Below are positions 59,841 to 64,000 of a stretch of 64,000 nucleotides of DNA, one piece after another. Each line of letters begins with the position of its first letter. The stretch's first letter is position 1. Source of the DNA: Echinarachnius parma (lineage: Eukaryota > Echinodermata > Echinoidea > Clypeasteroida > Echinarachniidae); contig JBAMJV010000871.1 of NCBI GenBank assembly GCA_037951105.1, forward strand, positions 124,510 through 188,509, in the 5' to 3' direction. Below the pieces are notes generated by a model. The model ran no database searches. It was not told where the DNA came from and worked only from the letters and a program-made list of their open reading frames with translations. The position numbers and the translations under genes were made by a program.

Positions 59841-61257
59841 CGAGTCTTGGCTAGTCAATGCGACTAATTATGGAGTGTGTGATGACTAGTCTATAGATAG
59901 TCACATCCAGGTACCTTGGTATTAGTTCGCTGGTGCCATTTTATCAATGCCTCTTTGCCGATGATGATTCTGAGTCGGATCGTGACGGAGAGATCATCCA
60001 AAATGCAGATGAACTTCGTTTCCGATGCTGGAGTGATGGGTTATTCCCATGCAGAAACAGATCGACGTGCCTGTTTAACCCTTTAACATGCAACGACATA
60101 CTACTAGTATACTAGCGGTACCCTGCAGTTATATGTATGCGCATTATGTGAAATACATGGTATTTATCTGCATCGCCGAAGTGTACGAGTTAAAAATAAA
60201 AAGCTTCGTTGCGAAGGCTCATCATTGGCGGGGTTATCAAATACTTGGTGGAGTGTTTGTGTTTTGAGTATTTGTTGCGCATAAATTGCAGAAATTTGTC
60301 ACGATGAGCTGGCAAAGCAACTTCGTTGAAGTATAATGTGACGTGTTACCATGGTAACCTTTAAGAGACGGACGTAACAGAAGAAGATTATGTTAGAATA
60401 TATCTCTCTTTCTCTCTCTTTACCGTACAAATGCCTCTCGATTGCACGCGATAAGAACACAGAAGAAGTTAAAAGCCTTGTGGAATGACTTTGATGAATT
60501 ACTAATTTATGTTAATGAATGACATGCCGTTTGATTTTATATGGCTTCATGAAATTGCAAAATGTGAGTATTATCGGCAGTGATTGATCGTATTTCCCAG
60601 CTTATTATGGTTATTGTGTCTATATAAGGAAAGGAAATATCAAGCACCTTGGTGCTCAAGTGTTTGTTGACAACTGATGGGAAGGTCTGTCCTGAAATTG
60701 AAATTGAAAATTGAAGAAAAAAAAATTTAATATGTCTTATGAGAAGGTAATTTATATTTTACATGTACATAATTTTACTCCTTTAGGCCGGTTAAAAAAT
60801 GAAGCTATTAGACTAAAGTGTGACGTGTTACGACGTTCTCTCTCTGTATATCACATTAAAATATGTATAAGATTAGGTTCACCTCACCCCCTCCTCCTGA
60901 AAAGATAAATCTATCAATCAAATACAAAATAAGAAATATATTTATAGTTATTTACCGTTGGGGCATAATTTGTGTTTTCTTCCTTCGACTTTGTACAGTA
61001 CTCTTATAACGAAATACTTGATAGAAGTTACGTAATAATTGCTATTCTATTATTGTATACTTTATTCAGTGAACTATTGGTATTCTTGAGACGGTTTTAG
61101 TGATAAATATTTATCACTTTAGCTATGCGGTATTGATATATAATTGTTATTATTATTATTATGTATATTAGTACTTGAAGATGTAGACAAGCAGAGAGAG
61201 AGAGAGAGAGAGAGAGTGGATCCCCAAAATAATTGTGTTAATATCATGAGATTTATA

Positions 61258-61307
<50 letters not shown>

Positions 61308-62490
61308 GAGGACATGACGTGTTAACGATTGCGTGTACTATAATATAATTATAGAATATATCTTTAACATATTATAGAAAACATTGTACTATCCATAATA
61401 ATACCACACTCTCCACCAATCTTACACGTCAATATAACCACATTGTGATTCGAGATTTCGCAGTGCACGTAACTAATGTATATTCACATGGGGCAAATCT
61501 GCTGGTATCCTTTCTAATGTGAAATATTCATTTAATGACTATTAAAGATTATAAGTCAGATCACGTAATTCATTTTCCCTTAGTTTTCGTTATAATGAAT
61601 CTGCGTCATGTCTCATAATGTACATTATATTGCTTATATCGCCCGTTGCAAATTTGCCCTGGTCTCGACTCAAGCGTATAGAAGTGAAAGACTTTGATAA
61701 ATGCCAGTTAAACCATTTAAATAAGGCGATCTCCAATTCTCAGAATGTATTCAGAATGTATTTCCGGCTTAAAAAGGAGATACATGAACAAGAAGGGAAA
61801 TAGACCAAAACGTGTGAAATTGTAACATAACTTACTCTTACTTCAAAAAATACAATCATATTGATAATAAATGTCGGTTTAATCAGATCTGCTTCACAAA
61901 TAAGACACTGTATTTTCTACAACTTTATACATGCATTATAATGATGATAAAGTATTGAATTGTCTGAAAGTTACATCATATCCAATGCATGGTCATGATA
62001 AGTGTAAATATTTGTAGAATAATTATTTTATCAGCTATTTATTACGAAGTTTTGTATATACTTGATAACTGACATATTTTATGACTTACGCTATTATTAC
62101 GCAGTGTATAATGGCCGCATATTGAAAGATCGACGCGCGATATTGAAATTGCTATAATATTAGCGCCATTTTTTTGTATTTACTACTTTTAATGTCGATT
62201 CAAAAATACAGATATTTGGGAAATGTTGAGGAAACGGTTTAAAATCATGTAAAAAAGTGTTTTAACGAATGTTTTTCTTGAGAGGAGAAAGAACAAGTTG
62301 GTGCCAAATGTTGGAAGACGCGGTTTGAGTTAGCGTTCTCTTTGAAAAGTGATGGGCTGAAATTGCTTCGGTATTAATTTTTTATATATATATATTGATA
62401 TCACTTAATATTTCGATTGTTGTACAGTGCATTGTACAGTTTATCAATAATTTGAATAACCTAATAAAGTATTGGTGAGATGCATAAATA
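59841..62490 (+). other. 3' UTR and downstream region with candidate poly(A) signals
   Basis: AATAAA occurs at 60195-60200, 61866-61871 and 62463-62468. The last is followed by a T/GT-rich stretch and is the best downstream-element context; the first would give a UTR of about 380 nt. Which is used cannot be told from sequence. The stretch also holds a GA repeat (61193-61216) and a TTA repeat (61258-61308). No second gene is seen. Confidence 0.4.
61193..61308. repeat. GA repeat and TTA repeat downstream of the gene
   Basis: About 12 GA units (61193-61216) and a TTA run (61258-61308), separated by about 40 bp of unique sequence. Confidence 0.95.
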
Positions 62491-62654
62491 TATCTTGGTT
62501 TTCTTGCGATGTTTTGTTCTATATTGGTTATTGCAAAATTATATCTTGATAATGATCGTGATGATGGTTCAATACAGTATGATTGGTGAGGAAGATTGGC
62601 ATGACAGTAGCTGACATTACAATAACAATTAAATTGAACACGATTTGGGGTTTT

Positions 62655-62882
62655 CTACTGATGATCAGGATGAGGAGGAGAAGAAGGAGGAGGAAGATAG
62701 TGATGACGATGAAGATGATGATGATGTTTGAATGATAAAGTAGATGATGTTTCGATCACGAAGTTGTTGATGGTGATGATGATGACGATGATGACGATGA
62801 TGATGATGATGACGATGATAAAATGATGACGATGATGACGACGATGATGATGATGATGATGATGATGATGAAGAAGAAGAAA
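62655..62882. repeat. GAT/GAC/GAG degenerate trinucleotide array
   Basis: GATGATGACGATGATGAC-type triplets with GAG/GAA ends. The His-rich and Ser-rich minus-strand frames are repeat translations. Confidence 0.92.
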
Positions 62883-63083
62883 AGAAGAGGATAAGGGGGA
62901 CGATGTTTGTATTATGTTTTTGATAACGATGTCGATGATTGCGATCATCTTCATCACCCTGGTCATGCTGGTGCCTGTATGGTGGGAGTATTGTCTTAAT
63001 CATCGGCACAACTCGTAGCTAGATCAGGCACTATGGTCCTGATCGTAGGAACTGCGTATTAGCTAGAAGCTTGTAGTTGTACG

Positions 63084-63268
63084 CAGTGGCAGAGCTACGG
63101 GAGGTACCGGGAGGGGCGGGGCACATGCCCTCACCCCTCCAATAATTTGTCCAAAAAAAAAAAAAAAAAACATAAGGGGTACATTTTTTAAAGAAAATAC
63201 ATAAGACGTGCCCCAGCTCCCCCCCCCCCCCCCCCCCCTCCCAAACCCTAAACCACGCTACGCCACTG
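63084..63268. mobile_element. Poly-C MITE (family J), best-preserved copy
   Basis: CAGTGGCAGAGCTACGGGAG at the left and GCTACGCCACTG at the right are inverted ends. Inside are CCAATAATTTGTCC, an A run (about 63154-63171), AAAATACATAAGACGTGCCC and a C run (63218-63238). 185 bp, noncoding. Confidence 0.75.
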
Positions 63269-63587
63269 CTTGTATAGGCTGGGTTTCTTTTAAAGTGCTA
63301 CTTTTTAATAATTCCTCTTGGCAATTTTGGTACTGAACTTAGTACATGAGAAGGGCATTTGTAAATGAGATAACTAACTCTACCAGGAAATCCCCGTAAT
63401 CTGGTAGTTTATAATCTTGGGCAAATATTTATAGCGCCTATGCACTTTGCGCAATAATTACGGTCATCGGATACCAGCAACACTGTTTATTTTATACATG
63501 ATGTACCATTAATCCATATAAAACATTAAACAAAATAAAAGCTTACTTGGAACTCTAGCGCTTCTCTCATACCTTGTTGTATTTGTA

Positions 63588-64000
63588 TTAAAGGGATAGT
63601 TGAGTTTTGGTAAAGAGAGTACAGTTTTGGTAAAACTGAATTTTTAGTACCAAAACCTGCACCATTACATTACAAACTAACAGTTATAACTCCACCATGC
63701 TCGAAAGGAATACAAAATTACAAATGACTAAGTAAAAAGCCTGTTATCATTGAAAAAAGAGCCGTTAAAACTCAAGAGGGCGCTCTCTAAAAACTAATCG
63801 GTTTCAACCATTTTAAATAAAATATTGTGCATGTGATGCTTTGTTGAAATAGTGATTAGATAAAGAAATAATCAACAACTATTTAAAAACCTCTTTTTAA
63901 AAATTTTGAAAAGAGGAAGCATTTAACAAAAATGTTAACGGCTGGTTCAAAATTATAGAATAATTGTGGGGCCCCACAAATATTACAAATGATTATTTTT
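63588..64000. mobile_element. TTAA-flanked element, family G copy 2 (cut by window edge)
   Basis: Starts TTAAAGGGATAGTTGAGTTT and matches 34394-34935 read in reverse (ACTCCACCATGCTCGAAAGG, AAGAGGGCGCTCTCT, GTGGGGCCCCACAAA). The far end lies outside the window. Confidence 0.8.

Noticed and set aside
62655-63009. His-rich and Ser-rich minus frames
   Set aside because: Readings of the GAT/GAC array.

Overview
The window is eukaryotic nuclear DNA from an animal. It is AT-rich and full of simple repeats and short inverted-repeat elements, and it has one split gene with GT-AG introns. The repeat style (foldback elements, palindromic MITEs, tRNA-derived SINEs, long GAT/GATT arrays, poly-C-bearing short elements) resembles marine invertebrates, and an echinoderm, perhaps a sea urchin, is my best guess. 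That assignment is inference. There are no operons, CRISPR arrays, rRNA genes or confident functional tRNA genes.

The only gene I can support runs on the + strand from a TATA box at 18832 to a stop at 59838-59840. I traced 18 coding exons by following reading frame, splice sites and protein motifs. All 17 introns are GT...AG and phase is kept throughout, giving a predicted protein of 818 residues. Residues about 25-540 form a class V, fold-type I PLP-dependent aminotransferase module of the NifS/SufS/cysteine-desulfurase superfamily. The PLP lysine is K265 (STHKFVGG), with D231, the E-H-H-S-N motif at 152-156, R458, and a cysteine loop R-G-G-C-A-C-A-G-P at 408-416 in which C413 lines up with the SufS catalytic cysteine. 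Residues about 540-818 are a long C-terminal extension that I do not recognise. It has a GC-rich Ala/Pro linker, an Asp/His-rich stretch and a terminal array of 11-residue Tyr/Pro/Gly repeats.

Layout. 1-18.8 kb: intergenic DNA with a GATT array, three related palindromic MITEs (1.85-2.39 kb), a 1.47 kb foldback element (3.79-5.25 kb), a four-copy repeat family (8.1-10.3 kb) interrupted by a TTAA-flanked element, decayed tandem repeats (11.9-12.7 kb), two abutting TTAA-type elements (13.2-14.1 kb), and a compound GAT/GAG array (15.5-16.0 kb). 18.8-19.4 kb: promoter, an ATG-free leader and exon 1. 19.4-59.1 kb: exons 2-17 separated by introns of 0.4-7.2 kb that carry MITEs, SINEs, a 71-76 bp minisatellite (32.3-32.7 kb), intron-1 tandem repeats (20.1-20.4 kb) and an orphan open frame at 42.8-43.1 kb. 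59.1-59.8 kb: large last exon. 59.8-64 kb: 3' UTR with candidate poly(A) signals, then microsatellites, a poly-C MITE and a TTAA-type element cut by the window edge.

Most other open frames in the window are translations of microsatellites or transposon remnants and were not called as genes.
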